This document shows, one piece after another, positions 9,968-18,269 of a stretch of 64,000 bases of DNA; positions within the stretch are counted from its first letter, which is position 1; each line of letters starts with the position of its first letter. Both the position numbers and the translations under genes were made by a program. Below the pieces are notes generated by a model. The model was not told the origin of the DNA. It worked only from the letters and a program-made list of their open reading frames with translations, and did not search any database. Source of the DNA: Cupriavidus sp. MP-37 (GTDB lineage Bacteria; Pseudomonadota; Gammaproteobacteria; Burkholderiales; Burkholderiaceae); contig NZ_CP085345.1 in assembly GCF_020618415.1 (NCBI RefSeq), forward strand, positions 1,054,001-1,118,000, written 5' to 3'.

Positions 9968-11092
9968 TCAGCGGATCTGGTTGATCAGCGCCGCCCCGGA
10001 CACTACCACCCGGTTCTCCGGCGACAGGCCCTTGACCACCACCACCGTGCGCGCATCCAGCACGCGGGCCTCCACCGGTTGGGCGATAAAGCGCTGCGCG
10101 CCGGACTTGATCCACACCACCGGCAGGTTGCTGGCGTTGCGGACCAGGGCCTCGCTGGGCAACGCGATGCCCTTGACCGTATCGGTCAGCGTAGCCACCA
10201 CGGTTACTGGCTGGCCGACGGCAAGCGGCACCGCGTTGCCAGTCAGCCGGAACGTCAACGGCACGGCGCCATGCTTCAGGCTGCGCCCGGCGCCGACGAA
10301 ATCCAGCTTGCCACCGTCCGGTCGACCCAGGGTGCCAGCCTGGATGCGGTTGGCCAGCGAAGCATCCGCGGTGTTGGCCTCGATCAGCATCCGCGCCGGG
10401 TCAACCACTTCGTACAGCACGTCGCCAGCAGCGACTACCTGGCCGGCCAGCACATTGGCGGTGGCGATGACACCACTGGCTGGCGCGGTCAGCGTGTCGG
10501 TCAGGTGCAGGCTCTTGCCCACCGCCTCGCGCTGGCCGGAAAGGCTCTGGACTTCGGCGCGGGCGGCTTCGATTTCCTTGCGCGGGATGCTGTCCTGCAA
10601 CGATTCCAGCCGCTGCAGCCGCTGCCGGGCCAGCTTCAGGTTGGCGCTCAGATTGGCCAACTGCGCCTGCTGGTTGCCGATATCGAAGGGCTCGTTCTTG
10701 TGCCGTAGCACGGCCAGCACCTGGCCTTTGGTGACACGCTGCCCGAGCACCGGGAAGCCACCGGGTGGCGGCTCGATCCAGCCCGGGTGCCCCGCCTGCA
10801 GCCGCCCGCCCGCGTTGGGGTCGATCGCCACCACGGCATTCAGCTCCACGGTCACGGGGTGCAAGGCTTCCTGCGGCATCGTAGTCCGTATGCCCATGCG
10901 CCGTTGCGCGAGCTTGGGCACCTGGACACTACCGTCGGGCAGCCGGGCCAGGCCGCCGCTGCCGGACACCGCCCCGGGTGCATCAAGATGTTCGCCACCG
11001 GGGCCGTGGGCTCCGGGTCCGGCCACTGCCGGCATGATTGCGCAGGCAGCCAGCGCGATGGCGATCGTTGCAAAACGCTTTGTCTTCAGCAT
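9968..11092 (-). CDS. RND periplasmic adaptor (membrane fusion protein)
   Basis: 374 residues with a signal peptide (about 1-24). A lipoyl/barrel-sandwich half (residues 85-120), a helical hairpin (about 125-195) and the beta-barrel region follow the CzcB/CusB plan. Right after the signal peptide it has AGPGAHGPGGEHLDAP, a His-containing motif also found at the same place in the next protein upstream (11101-11658). It links the pump to the outer-membrane factor. It has no YHS-like metal-binding domain at the N-terminus, unlike the CusB at 24277. Confidence 0.9.
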   Translation of the reverse strand: MLKTKRFATIAIALAACAIMPAVAGPGAHGPGGEHLDAPGAVSGSGGLARLPDGSVQVPKLAQRRMGIRTTMPQEALHPVTVELNAVVAIDPNAGGRLQAGHPGWIEPPPGGFPVLGQRVTKGQVLAVLRHKNEPFDIGNQQAQLANLSANLKLARQRLQRLESLQDSIPRKEIEAARAEVQSLSGQREAVGKSLHLTDTLTAPASGVIATANVLAGQVVAAGDVLYEVVDPARMLIEANTADASLANRIQAGTLGRPDGGKLDFVGAGRSLKHGAVPLTFRLTGNAVPLAVGQPVTVVATLTDTVKGIALPSEALVRNASNLPVVWIKSGAQRFIAQPVEARVLDARTVVVVKGLSPENRVVVSGAALINQIR

Positions 11093-11100
11093 GGCGGGCC

Positions 11101-11658
11101 TCAGATCTTTTTATGGGTATTACGGCGCCTTACGCGCCAGGCCGCGACAGCCAGGACAACCGCCACCAGAAGGACGACCCACGGCCAGCGCGCTTGGCCG
11201 AAGGCCCCGAAGCCATGGGCGTGCTGGTCCGCGGCAACCTTCAGGGTGCCCTCGATCAGGTCTGACTCATTGCCGGCAACCAGCGTAAATACGAGCGCAT
11301 GGTTGCCGGGCTGGCGCAACGCCTTGAGGAGTTTTTCGTCGGTAAAGGAATAGTCGCCGAAGTCGGCGTGCAGCTTGCCTTGTGCCTTGATGCCGTTGAA
11401 CTCGACCTCCAGCGTGCCGCTCAACACCGGCTCGTTGGTGACGTAGCGGTCGACCAGCACCGACAGCTCATCAGTGGCCAGCGTGCCAACCAGCTCGAAC
11501 GCTTCCGTATTGGCTTCAATGACGGGCTGGGCATTCGCCGCGGCGCCGGTGGTCGCTGGCGCATCGAGGTGCTCGCCATTGGGGCCGTGGGCGCCAGGCC
11601 CAGCATGCGCGGCGCAGGCGAGTGACAACAGCAGGGCAAGAAAGAGCTGGCGGATCAT
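11101..11658 (-). CDS. Exported, C-terminally anchored protein with GPGAHGP-GEHLDAP motif
   Basis: 185 residues: signal peptide 1-19, the His motif GPGAHGPNGEHLDAP at about 20-34, a beta-rich middle domain, one TM helix near 160-177 and a basic tail (RVRRRNTHKK). The topology suggests a periplasmic domain anchored to the inner membrane. It sits between the outer-membrane factor (start overlaps its stop by 4 bp) and the adaptor, whose N-terminus shares the His motif. It is not part of the standard CBA set. Function unknown; a metal-delivery or assembly role is inference. Confidence 0.8.
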   Translation of the reverse strand: MIRQLFLALLLSLACAAHAGPGAHGPNGEHLDAPATTGAAANAQPVIEANTEAFELVGTLATDELSVLVDRYVTNEPVLSGTLEVEFNGIKAQGKLHADFGDYSFTDEKLLKALRQPGNHALVFTLVAGNESDLIEGTLKVAADQHAHGFGAFGQARWPWVVLLVAVVLAVAAWRVRRRNTHKKI

Positions 11659-12872
11659 GGCAGGACTCCGAGCGCCTGGTTCAGGTTGGCAGTGGCGATG
11701 CCGCGCCGGGCGCGCTGGCGCGCCAGGTCTGCTTCGGCTTCAAGGGCCTGGTTCTGTGCGCGCAGCACTTCAGGCAAGCCGATTTCGCCGGCATTGAAAG
11801 TCTTGCGCAACAGTGCCGCGCGTTCGGACAATGTGGCGCTGCGCTCTTCCGTGAGCTTGAGCTGCTGCTCGGCGAGCGACAGCGCCGCCTGTGCTGCGTC
11901 GATGTCAGAGCGGACCATACGTTCGGTGCGATCGAGTTCGGCCCGGGCCATCATCAACTCCGTCTGCGCAGCCGTCTCGCGCGGCAGATTGCGCGCGTCC
12001 GTGGCAAACGGGATTTTGACGAAGAGGCCGATGGTCTGGTCGCTGGGCATGCCGCCGCCGGCCCGGTCGTTGCGGTACAGCACACCAACTTCCGGCGGAT
12101 CGCGGCGCGATTGGCGCAAGTAGCCTACCTGGCGCTCGCTGCGCAGCACGGCGCGCTGGGCGGCTTCCAGCCGCGGATGCGTCAGGGCGCTGGCAGCCGG
12201 ATCGCCCACCGGCGCTGCCGCTTCGTCATACCGCAGCGGCAGCGCCGATACGCCGGTTGCCTGCAATAGCCGGGCCCTGGCGTCCACCAGCCGGGCATCG
12301 CTGTCCGCCAGCAGACCCTGTGCCGCCAGATGGTCCTGCTGTGCGAGCAGCAGGTCAGTGCGTGCAAGATCGCCGGCGCTGACGCGGCGCCGCACGTCGT
12401 CGCGCAATGACGCGGCGATTTCGGCGCGGCGTCGCAACACATCGCGCTCGCCTTCCGCAGCCGCAAGTTGCCAGACGCGTTCACGCACCTCCGCGGCCAC
12501 GTTCAGCCGCGCCAAAGCGGCGCCGGCCTCGGCCTCTGCTGCCTGCGCGTCGGCCAGATCGCCGCGTGCCGCGCGCTGGCCTGGCATCCACACCGGAACG
12601 CCAAGCTGGACCTCGCTCTCGCGCAGTCCCCGCTTCTCGGTCCAGCGGTCGTCCCGGTGCAGCAGGCCCAGTGTGGGCGGCCCGGCGATCAGCGCATCCG
12701 CCTGCACCCGGCTGGCCGCCGCCTCCAGGCGCCGCCCTTCGGTCGCCTGGAATGCCACGGACCGCTCCCACGCGGTATTGAACAGCGCGTGCAGATCCGC
12801 CGGCGCAGGCTGGCCATGGGCCGCCGGCATCAGCAGCGCGGACGCAACAATGGAAAATAAGAACTTCTGCAT
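11655..12872 (-). CDS. Outer-membrane factor, TolC/CzcC family
   Basis: 405 residues from ATG 12872, which gives the signal peptide MQKFLFSIVASALLMPAAHG; the longer reading to 12926 adds an unlikely N-terminus. It has the two long alpha-helical repeats of the TolC fold, rich in Ala, Glu and Arg. It forms the outer-membrane channel of the tripartite pump encoded downstream. First structural gene of the CBA set after the small CzcI-like gene. Confidence 0.9.
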   Translation of the reverse strand: MQKFLFSIVASALLMPAAHGQPAPADLHALFNTAWERSVAFQATEGRRLEAAASRVQADALIAGPPTLGLLHRDDRWTEKRGLRESEVQLGVPVWMPGQRAARGDLADAQAAEAEAGAALARLNVAAEVRERVWQLAAAEGERDVLRRRAEIAASLRDDVRRRVSAGDLARTDLLLAQQDHLAAQGLLADSDARLVDARARLLQATGVSALPLRYDEAAAPVGDPAASALTHPRLEAAQRAVLRSERQVGYLRQSRRDPPEVGVLYRNDRAGGGMPSDQTIGLFVKIPFATDARNLPRETAAQTELMMARAELDRTERMVRSDIDAAQAALSLAEQQLKLTEERSATLSERAALLRKTFNAGEIGLPEVLRAQNQALEAEADLARQRARRGIATANLNQALGVLP

Positions 12873-12970
12873 GGCATCCCCAACGCAAATCGCGAAACAC
12901 AGGCAATGCGGCGGGGCGCGGCGCAAGCCATTGCGCCACGGTATGCAATCAGGAGGTCAAGGCCCCGCCG

Positions 12971-13324
12971 TCAGGCGGGCACGTGAGGCGGGCGTAAGGG
13001 GGGACTGCCCTGAGGGTCAGGCATGCGGCCGCCGAGAAACAACGGCTCGGGCTGGGTCTGCCGCGACAACGGCGGCAGCAGGCTCGCAGGCAAGGGCGCC
13101 TGGAAGTGGGTGCCGTAGTCGAAGTCGAGTTGGTGAGACGCCGACGCGGCGGAATCGTCGAATGCGATCTCCCCGTCGTCGTCGTGGTGATGCGGGATAT
13201 GCTCGGCGTGCGCCGCCATATGGTCCGGCGGGAAGCCAGCCGAATGCGCGAGTTGCCGCTGCGCTGCGGCCAGGGCCTGCAGCGGCAGGATCAGCATCAG
13301 GAGGATGGCAATCGCGCGCGACAT
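12971..13324 (-). CDS. CzcI-like small His-rich exported protein
   Basis: 117 residues with signal peptide MSRAIAILLMLILPLQALA and the His/Asp cluster HAEHIPHHHDDDGE at about 39-52, which could bind divalent metal. Small exported proteins with this start and a His patch precede czcC-type genes in Cupriavidus (CzcI). It is the first gene of the efflux operon, 98 bp upstream of the outer-membrane factor. Proposed regulatory or metal-sensing role is by analogy only. Confidence 0.7.
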   Translation of the reverse strand: MSRAIAILLMLILPLQALAAAQRQLAHSAGFPPDHMAAHAEHIPHHHDDDGEIAFDDSAASASHQLDFDYGTHFQAPLPASLLPPLSRQTQPEPLFLGGRMPDPQGSPPLRPPHVPA

Positions 13325-13476
13325 AGGCTGGATTCTACCTGAGCGTCAGCGGACGGCGCGAGACGGACAGGTACACCGTGTAACCGAAAGTGGCCCACCA
13401 ACACGCAACAAGGCCTGGTTGACAAGACAAGCCTGAAAACGCAAAGCAGCCGTGCGTCGTCCCCCGGCGCAGCGCC

Positions 13477-14004
13477 CTACTTCCGCGCGGCCTGCGCCTC
13501 CGTCACCTCCCGCTGCGCCGCTACGATCTTCGCTGGCCAGGTGCTTTTGATATACGCCAGCACGGCGACGATATCTTCGTCGGACAGCGACTGCCCGAAT
13601 GCCGGCATGTCGCTGGCATACCCCGCCGGGGCCGTCACGCCGGGCACCAGCCCGTTCTTGGTGATGGCAAACAGCACGGCGTCAGGGTGATGCCAGGTAT
13701 GGCCGGAGGCATCATGCGGTGGCGCCGGCATGCGGCCGTTCGGCAGCCGCTCGCGCCAGTTGGCCTGGCCCTCCAGGTTGGCGCCATGGCACGCGGCGCA
13801 CTGCTGCGCGTAGATTCTGCGCCCCAGTGCAACCTTCTCCGGATCGGTGGCATCGATGCGAAGCCGCCGCGCCTCGCCTTTGGTGCGGGCATCGATCGGC
13901 TTCTCCAGGTATCGCTTGGCCTGCAATGCAGCGGCGGTGGCAACCGCCGCGCCAAGCGCGAGCAGCACGACGATCCGCCAGCGTGGCTTGCTCGAATGGT
14001 TCAT
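13477..14004 (-). CDS. Membrane-anchored mono-haem cytochrome c
   Basis: 175 residues from ATG 14004, with an N-terminal TM anchor (IVVLLALGAAVATAAAL) and one CxxCH haem site (CAACH) at about residue 72, then a distal Met in the DMPAFGQSL segment. The fold is a class I cytochrome c, as found in electron-transfer partners of dehydrogenases. No obvious oxidoreductase partner is adjacent; the MerR gene lies 97 bp upstream in the same direction. Role unknown beyond periplasmic electron transfer. Confidence 0.85.
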   Translation of the reverse strand: MNHSSKPRWRIVVLLALGAAVATAAALQAKRYLEKPIDARTKGEARRLRIDATDPEKVALGRRIYAQQCAACHGANLEGQANWRERLPNGRMPAPPHDASGHTWHHPDAVLFAITKNGLVPGVTAPAGYASDMPAFGQSLSDEDIVAVLAYIKSTWPAKIVAAQREVTEAQAARK

Positions 14005-14101
14005 GTCGCGTCCGAGCCGTTGGCGCATGCGTAAACCGCTGGTGAGGCCGCATGCGTGATGGCGCCAACGGCCAGTGATGCTGCCGGGAAAGGAAGTTCC
14101 A

Positions 14102-14554
14102 TCACGACAACTGGCTCCTGAGACGGCGGCGCTTGCCGGTTGCGACCGCTCCGTCCTCGCGCAGGCGGTCCATCACCCACTGTGCCTTGTCTGAACAATG
14201 CAGGTCTGCCGGTCGGTTTTCGATATTCCTGATGGCGGCGAGCAGATGTGCCCGGTTCTGTTTCAGGCGCTTTTGCATCTCCTCGATCTCGGCAACCTTC
14301 CGCTTGAGCGCTTCGAGCAGTTCATCATGCTGCCAATTCCCCGAACCGAGCGGCAACAGATGACGGATCTGTTCGAGCGAGAAGCCCGCCTCTTGCGCGC
14401 TGGCAATAATCTCCAGGATCCACACCGCCTCCGGAGAGTAGTCGCGATAGCCGTTTGCCGTGCGCTCGACGGCCGTGATCAGGCCGGCCGCCTCGTAGAA
14501 GCGGATGCGCGAGGCCGTCAGGCCACTGAGCTTTGCCAGTTCTCCGATTCTCAT
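14102..14554 (-). CDS. MerR-family regulator
   Basis: 150 residues starting MRIGELAKLSGLTASRIRFY, the MerR winged helix, followed by the dimerisation coiled coil (about 80-120). It has one Cys (LHCSD) and no CxxC pair, so a metal-thiolate or FeS (SoxR) sensor is not evident; an organic or redox ligand is more likely. It is divergent from the hydrolase gene, and a 19-bp-spaced MerR-type promoter lies between them. A second copy of the same promoter precedes the old yellow enzyme gene at 15759, so both are probably its targets. Confidence 0.92.
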   Translation of the reverse strand: MRIGELAKLSGLTASRIRFYEAAGLITAVERTANGYRDYSPEAVWILEIIASAQEAGFSLEQIRHLLPLGSGNWQHDELLEALKRKVAEIEEMQKRLKQNRAHLLAAIRNIENRPADLHCSDKAQWVMDRLREDGAVATGKRRRLRSQLS

Positions 14555-14566
14555 AAACAAAAAAAG

Positions 14567-14597
14567 TTGACCTTGAGGTGAGCTTCAATCCTACAGT
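14567..14597 (+). promoter_or_regulatory. MerR-type promoter/operator 1
   Basis: TTGACC-N19-TACAGT. The 19-bp spacer, longer than the usual 17, is the hallmark of promoters activated by DNA distortion by MerR proteins. The spacer holds a dyad around TTGAGGTGAGCTTCAA. It drives the plus-strand hydrolase at 14726 and lies 13 bp from the divergent merR start, so it also allows autoregulation. Confidence 0.8.
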
Positions 14598-14725
14598 GAA
14601 TGTCGGCCAGGGCGCAGCCCGCGGACTCCGGTCCGCGGGCACCCGCCCGACAACGGCACGCCCCGTGCCAGGCCGGCGGGTTCTTCAATGGCAGTCTTCA
14701 TTGGCACCACATAGGAGAAGCGAAC

Positions 14726-15556
14726 ATGGGATACGTAACGACAAAGGATGGCGTTGACATCTTCTACAAGGACTGGGGACCACGCGACGCGCAGGTGATC
14801 TTCTTTCATCACGGCTGGCCGCTCAGCGCTGACGACTGGGACGCCCAGATGCTCTTCTTCCTGGCGCAAGGCTTTCGGGTCGTGGCCCATGACCGCCGCG
14901 GCCATGGACGGTCCAGCCAGGTCTGGGACGGCCACGACATGGACCACTACGCGGATGACGTGGCGGCGGTGGTCAGCCATCTTGGCTTGCAGAAGGCCGT
15001 CCACGTTGGCCATTCCACGGGCGGCGGCGAGGTTATTCACTACGTCGCCCGCCATGGGGAGGACCATGTCGCCAAGGCCGTGCTCATCAGCGCCGTTCCG
15101 CCGTTGATGGTCAAGACCGAAAGCATTCCGGGCGGCCTGCCCAAGGCTGTCTTCGACGATTTCCAGGCCCAGCTCGCAGCCAATCGCGCGCAGTTCTACC
15201 ACGACATAGCCGCCGGCCCGTTCTACGGCTACAACCGGCCCGACGCAAAGCCGTCGCAAGGTGTCATCTGGAACTGGTGGCGGCAGGGCATGATGGGCAG
15301 CGCCAAGGCACATTACGACGGCATCGTGGCCTTCTCGCAGACCGACTTTACCGAGGATCTGAAACGCGCCACGATTCCCGTGCTGGTGATGCATGGCGAC
15401 GATGACCAGATCGTTCCCTACGCTGACTCGGCACCGCTCTCGGCAGAGCTGCTCAGGAACGGCACCCTGAAGACCTATCCCGGCTTTCCGCACGGAATGC
15501 CTACCGCCAACGCCGATACGATCAATGCCGATCTGCTGGCATTTGTGCGGAGCTAG
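14726..15556 (+). CDS. Alpha/beta hydrolase, non-haem chloroperoxidase/perhydrolase type
   Basis: 276 residues; ATG 14726 follows AGGAGAAG. The nucleophile elbow GHSTGG places Ser at residue 97, with the oxyanion region HHGWPLSADDW near 28-38, and Asp and His following in the usual order (HGDDDQIV, FPHGMP). The family hydrolyses esters and, with a carboxylic acid, performs perhydrolysis. It is controlled by the MerR-type promoter at 14567. True substrate unknown. Confidence 0.88.
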   Translation: MGYVTTKDGVDIFYKDWGPRDAQVIFFHHGWPLSADDWDAQMLFFLAQGFRVVAHDRRGHGRSSQVWDGHDMDHYADDVAAVVSHLGLQKAVHVGHSTGGGEVIHYVARHGEDHVAKAVLISAVPPLMVKTESIPGGLPKAVFDDFQAQLAANRAQFYHDIAAGPFYGYNRPDAKPSQGVIWNWWRQGMMGSAKAHYDGIVAFSQTDFTEDLKRATIPVLVMHGDDDQIVPYADSAPLSAELLRNGTLKTYPGFPHGMPTANADTINADLLAFVRS

Positions 15557-15639
15557 CCGCAGCGCCGGCATCCGCCAGCCCGGCCCGACACGATTCGCCA
15601 GGCGCGATGCCGCTGCCCGGCAGTGAAGCTGTCCAGCAC

Positions 15640-15661
15640 GGCCCGCCCTTCGAGGCGGGCC
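15640..15661 (+). terminator. Hairpin terminator after the hydrolase gene
   Basis: GGCCCGCC-CTTCGA-GGCGGGCC with an 8-bp stem followed by TTCT. It separates the hydrolase from the second MerR-type promoter, so the two genes are separate transcription units. Confidence 0.5.
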
Positions 15662-15700
15662 TTCTGCATTCTGCGAGCAGCGGGCACCTCGCAAAAAGTC

Positions 15701-15731
15701 TTGACCTTAAAGTTAACTTCAATCTTACAGT
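15701..15731 (+). promoter_or_regulatory. MerR-type promoter/operator 2
   Basis: TTGACC-N19-TACAGT again, with the spacer dyad TTAAAGTTAACTTCAA. Both hexamers and the spacer length are identical to the copy at 14567, and the half-sites agree. It starts transcription toward the old yellow enzyme ATG at 15759. Confidence 0.8.
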
Positions 15732-15758
15732 CGATTCACGATCCAACCGGGTGACCTC

Positions 15759-16994
15759 ATGAACGTGTTCGACAAACTGATTCTGCCCAACGGTTCCATC
15801 GTCCCAAACCGCATCGCCAAGGCTGCCATGGAAGAGAACATGGCGGATGCAGACCACGCGCCTTCCGAGCAACTGATACGCCTGTACAGTGCCTGGGCCG
15901 AGGGCGGCGCTGGCCTGCTGATCACCGGCAATGTGATGGTCGACAGCCGTGCCATGACGGGCCCCGGCGGCGTCGTGCTGGAAAACAGCCGGCATCTGGA
16001 CCGGTTCCGGCGCTGGGCGCAGGCGGGCCGGGCCAACGGCGCGCAGTTGTGGCTGCAGATCAACCACCCCGGCCGCCAGATGCCTGCGAATCTGGGGCAG
16101 CCCACCTGGGCGCCCTCTGCGGTGCCATTGCAGCTGGGCAAACTGTCCAGGCACTTCAACGCGCCAAAGGCGATGACGCACGACGTCATCGAAGACGTCA
16201 TCCGGCGCTTTGCCTGTACCGCGCAACTCGGCGAGCAGGCGGGCTTCACGGGCGTCGAAATCCACGCGGCACACGGCTATCTGCTGAGCCAGTTTCTCTC
16301 GCCCTTGACCAACCATAGACGGGATCATTGGGGCGGCTCGCTGGAAAACCGCGCCCGCCTGCTCGTCGAGATCGTCAAGGCCATACGCGGCGTGGTTTCG
16401 CCCGGATTCGCGGTTGCCGTCAAGCTGAATTCCGCCGACTTCCAGCGGGGCGGCTTCAGTGCCGACGACGCCCGCCAGGTGGTGAAGCTGCTCAACACGC
16501 TGGACGTGGATCTGGTTGAACTGTCCGGAGGAAGCTATGAGGCCCCGGCCATGCAGGGCGACACCCGCGACGGCAGCACCCTGGCCCGCGAGGCCTACTT
16601 TGTCGAGTTCGCCCGGGACATCCGCGCGATGGCGAAGATGCCAGTGATGGTCACGGGCGGCATCCGCCGTTGGCCGGTGGCCGAGGCAGTGGTCCGGAGC
16701 GGCGTGGACATGGTTGGCATCGGCACCGCCCTGGCGATCGACCCCAACCTGCCCCGCGCCTGGCGTGCCGGCAAGGACAGCGCGCCGGCATTGCGGCCAA
16801 TCCACTGGACCAGCAAACCGCTGGCCGCATTGGCCAACATGGCGGCAGTGAAGTTTCAACTGCGCAAGCTCAGCCGCGGCAAGGCCACCAATCCGAAGGT
16901 GTCACCACTGTGCGCACTGATCCTGCAACAGGCGTCCGACGCACGCCGCGCCCGTCAGTATCGACGCTGGATCGCCCAGCCCGGCCGCGGCTGA
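15759..16994 (+). CDS. Old yellow enzyme family NADH:flavin oxidoreductase
   Basis: 411 residues, single-domain OYE length. FMN and substrate motifs are seen: the N-terminal NRIAKAAMEE, QINHPGRQ near 105, GVEIHAAHGYLLSQFLSP near 168-185 and the DHWGGSLENRARL loop. OYEs reduce activated alkenes and some nitro or ester compounds with NAD(P)H. It lacks the C-terminal FAD/NAD domain of 2,4-dienoyl-CoA reductase. The MerR-type promoter upstream suggests induction by an electrophilic or redox-active compound. Confidence 0.9.
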   Translation: MNVFDKLILPNGSIVPNRIAKAAMEENMADADHAPSEQLIRLYSAWAEGGAGLLITGNVMVDSRAMTGPGGVVLENSRHLDRFRRWAQAGRANGAQLWLQINHPGRQMPANLGQPTWAPSAVPLQLGKLSRHFNAPKAMTHDVIEDVIRRFACTAQLGEQAGFTGVEIHAAHGYLLSQFLSPLTNHRRDHWGGSLENRARLLVEIVKAIRGVVSPGFAVAVKLNSADFQRGGFSADDARQVVKLLNTLDVDLVELSGGSYEAPAMQGDTRDGSTLAREAYFVEFARDIRAMAKMPVMVTGGIRRWPVAEAVVRSGVDMVGIGTALAIDPNLPRAWRAGKDSAPALRPIHWTSKPLAALANMAAVKFQLRKLSRGKATNPKVSPLCALILQQASDARRARQYRRWIAQPGRG

Positions 16995-17039
16995 CAGCAG
17001 GGCTTCGCCTTTCTCGACTCAACCACTCGATCCATTCAT

Positions 17040-18026
17040 ATGAAGACCAGCAAACTTGCGGCTGCAGCCGGGATACTCCTGAGTACCCATCTGAGTGCCG
17101 CGTGGGCGGACGGCACATCGGACCAACAGCAAGACGGCAGCACGACCATCAGTATCGCTGGGCACCAGGTTCCGGTTGTCAAAGGCGGATTGTATGACCG
17201 CTATCGGTCCAACCCGCCCCTTGCAGTCATTGAAGCGGAAGCGCCCGGCGTGGACCTGAGCTGGTTCAAGGGCCTCAGGAAAGAGAAGGTGGATATTGGC
17301 TTTGAATCGTATTCGCCAAACTTCTACTACCGGAACAGCCGGGTGACGGCCATCTTTACCGCCGACCTGGACAAGTTGCGGGAACTGATGCCGGCCGAGG
17401 TATTGGCGAAGGTCCAACCGCTTCAGGTCTGGCCCGGCAGGGGCCTGGTCGCACTCACCGCCTATGCTTATCACTATTGCGACAACGACAGCTACAACGA
17501 GATTGGCCTGTCGGTCGTCACCAATCGGCCGGGCGGTTCCAATCTTGGACCGCTCAGCCTGATAGGCCAGGCGATGTCGGACGACTTCTGGGGCTACGTA
17601 TTGAAGCTCCCGGTCAATACGGAGCTGGCCAGGGTGCGGGGTGTGGTTGGCTACAACCTGCCAAAATGGCTGACCGGCATCAGTTACCGCGAAACCGACA
17701 AGTCAGTCGTCGTCGAGATCCTCGACAGCGCGACGGGCCAGGTCGATGTGACGCTCGAAACCCAAAAGCTGGGAGACCTTTCCAGCAAGGTTTCCATGGT
17801 GACCAACCGCTTTACCAACGTCGACCAGCGTGGGCAACTGACCACTGGCTATGCGGTTTCCCGCCAGCTCAGCCATGCCTCCAGCACAAGCGCGGAAACA
17901 GTCAGTCTCGGCCTCACTGAAGGCAATCTATCGACGTTCATTAAATCCCTGAAGCTCGGCAAGATGGTCAAGTACGAGTACGTACCCGAATTCCAGAGCG
18001 CACTGTACTCGCCCAGGCCGCTTTGA
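17040..18026 (+). CDS. Exported acetoacetate-decarboxylase-like protein
   Basis: 328 residues with signal peptide (1-23, ending AAWA). The middle matches the acetoacetate decarboxylase superfamily: YYRNSRVTAIFTADLDKLRE, YNEIGLSVVTN and VVGYNLPKWLTG, with a Lys at the position of the Schiff-base lysine in Adc. Export is unusual for an enzyme of this fold. It starts 45 bp after the OYE stop and may be transcribed with it. Reaction not established; a periplasmic decarboxylase or ligand-binding role is possible. Confidence 0.75.
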   Translation: MKTSKLAAAAGILLSTHLSAAWADGTSDQQQDGSTTISIAGHQVPVVKGGLYDRYRSNPPLAVIEAEAPGVDLSWFKGLRKEKVDIGFESYSPNFYYRNSRVTAIFTADLDKLRELMPAEVLAKVQPLQVWPGRGLVALTAYAYHYCDNDSYNEIGLSVVTNRPGGSNLGPLSLIGQAMSDDFWGYVLKLPVNTELARVRGVVGYNLPKWLTGISYRETDKSVVVEILDSATGQVDVTLETQKLGDLSSKVSMVTNRFTNVDQRGQLTTGYAVSRQLSHASSTSAETVSLGLTEGNLSTFIKSLKLGKMVKYEYVPEFQSALYSPRPL

Positions 18027-18269
18027 TGGTTTGCGTCGTCGGCGCGACGCCGGTGGCACCGGTCATTGCCCATCCGCCATCAATTGTTGCCCTCCGCTCA
18101 ACATACTGAAGGCCGTCGCGACGCTACTGCCATTCGACTCCCCTGCCTACAATCGGTTGCAACGATGGTCGCGCAGGACGTGCGACGGTCGAGGAAGAGG
18201 TCCGCGCAACAAAGCGGAACACGCCTGCCGCCCAGTGCGGTTTTCCCACCCATTGACAGGATTCCGAAG

